Part shown: one piece after another, positions 4,842 through 5,393 of the stretch
How the letters are laid out: the number at the start of each line of letters is the position of its first letter
Position numbering within the stretch: the first letter of the stretch is position 1
Assembly: GCA_018818345.1 (NCBI GenBank)
Contig: JAHISI010000014.1
Location: forward strand, 1 to 5,393
Direction of reading: 5' to 3'
Length of the DNA stretch: 5,393 nucleotides
Origin: Patescibacteria group bacterium
Lineage (GTDB): Bacteria > Patescibacteriota > Dojkabacteria > SC72
Program-made: the position numbers and the translations under genes
The notes under the pieces: model-generated
The model's database searches: none
What the model saw: the letters and a program-made list of their open reading frames with translations, nothing else
What the model was told of the DNA's origin: nothing

Positions 4842-5393
4842 ATGGATAATCGTACTGTCCTTGCCGTAGGTATTAATACCCCTGCCAAAGAAAAAATCAT
4901 AATACAAGAAAAGTTAAAGCTTAAAGACATTACCCTTGATACGGCTTCAATCAAAGATATTATTTTTGAAATAATTGATGGAATCATAACTGTCGATATA
5001 ACTGGTAAAGATCTCAAAGAATATGATTATGTTTGGATACAGTCAGGATGGAATACTACCCACATGGCGTACCTCTTACATCTGTATCTCAAATCTCAAA
5101 ATATTCCACATAACAAAACCAATTCACATAATACTAAACTTTCAGATATATTTTCATTAGCATACAAAGGGGTCTTAGTACCTAACACATATTTCCATAA
5201 CGGACTTAAAGTAGATGATGGAAATATTAATGAGATAGTTAAGGTCTGTAAATTACCATGTATCTACAAAACTTCCTTAGGGTCCTTGGGTTCTAATGTA
5301 TTTTTAATAGACAAAGAGGATGAGATCAAAGAGACAATTAAAGAGAATGGGAAATATAATAGATATATATTTCAACAATATATTCCTAATGAT
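4842..5393 (+). CDS. ATP-grasp ligase-like protein (RimK-like), partial
   Basis: The frame is open from the ATG at 4842 to the right edge, giving 184 residues; the C-terminal catalytic half is missing. Residues 1-85 look like a pre-ATP-grasp Rossmann-like domain, ending in YDYVWIQSGW (61-70) and a helix. Next comes IPHNKTNSHNTKLSDIFSL (88-106), resembling the region of RimK/D-Ala-D-Ala-ligase proteins that contains a conserved DK or TK. VLVPNTYF (111-118) matches the usual G-(I/V)-x-x-P-x-T strand. LPCIYKTSLGSLGSNVFLI (138-156) fits the nucleotide-binding strand, Lys143 and glycine-rich loop of ATP-grasp enzymes. FQQYIPND (177-184) matches the strand before the usual xDxR motif, just beyond the edge. 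Such enzymes join a carboxylate to an amine using ATP. The substrate is unknown. It follows the HemW-like gene by 27 bp and may be partly co-transcribed with it. Confidence 0.65.
   Translation, partial: MDNRTVLAVGINTPAKEKIIIQEKLKLKDITLDTASIKDIIFEIIDGIITVDITGKDLKEYDYVWIQSGWNTTHMAYLLHLYLKSQNIPHNKTNSHNTKLSDIFSLAYKGVLVPNTYFHNGLKVDDGNINEIVKVCKLPCIYKTSLGSLGSNVFLIDKEDEIKETIKENGKYNRYIFQQYIPND

Noticed and set aside
4686..5017. Two minus-strand open frames across the hemW end and ATP-grasp start
   Set aside because: They overlap each other and both plus-strand genes and show no family motif.

Overview
The window is AT-rich bacterial DNA with short intergenic gaps. Promoter -10 boxes are TATAAT-like and mostly of the extended TGn type. 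Arginine is coded mainly by AGA/AGG and isoleucine very often by ATA. The -10 boxes point to Bacteria rather than Archaea. The low GC, pared-down versions of universal proteins (an Obg without its C-terminal domain, a compact HemW) and apparently leaderless mRNAs would suit a reduced-genome lineage such as a Patescibacteria/CPR bacterium. That placement is inference. The standard genetic code fits: all long frames run without internal TGA.

Layout. (1) Positions 1-921, minus strand: the N-terminal 307 residues of a polytopic membrane protein resembling GT-C (PMT/ArnT-like) glycosyltransferases, running off the left edge. (2) Positions 922-1046: a divergent promoter region with a 14-bp dyad. 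(3) Positions 1047-2198, plus: a membrane-anchored family 3 glycoside hydrolase of the NagZ type. (4) Positions 2199-2538: no protein gene, but a 143-bp direct repeat in two gapless copies. Each copy has a consensus TTGACA promoter, a predicted structured RNA of about 95 nt and a U-tract end. These look like twin small-RNA genes and are the most novel item here. (5) Positions 2539-2757, minus: a YggU/DUF167 small protein. (6) Positions 2818-4814, plus: an overlapping pair, a two-domain Obg GTPase followed by a HemW-type radical SAM protein. (7) Positions 4842-5393, plus: the start of an ATP-grasp ligase-like protein, cut by the right edge.

How the genes relate. The glycosyltransferase and NagZ genes are divergent and both suggest envelope work. 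The Obg and HemW-like genes overlap by ATGA and are probably translated together. A -10 box laid over the hemW stop codon probably starts a separate transcript for the ATP-grasp gene. At least three protein genes (nagZ, the yggU-like gene, obg) have a -10 box ending 5-6 nt before the start codon, which predicts leaderless mRNAs. The glycosyltransferase gene is nearly leaderless. No clear Shine-Dalgarno sequence was seen in front of any gene.
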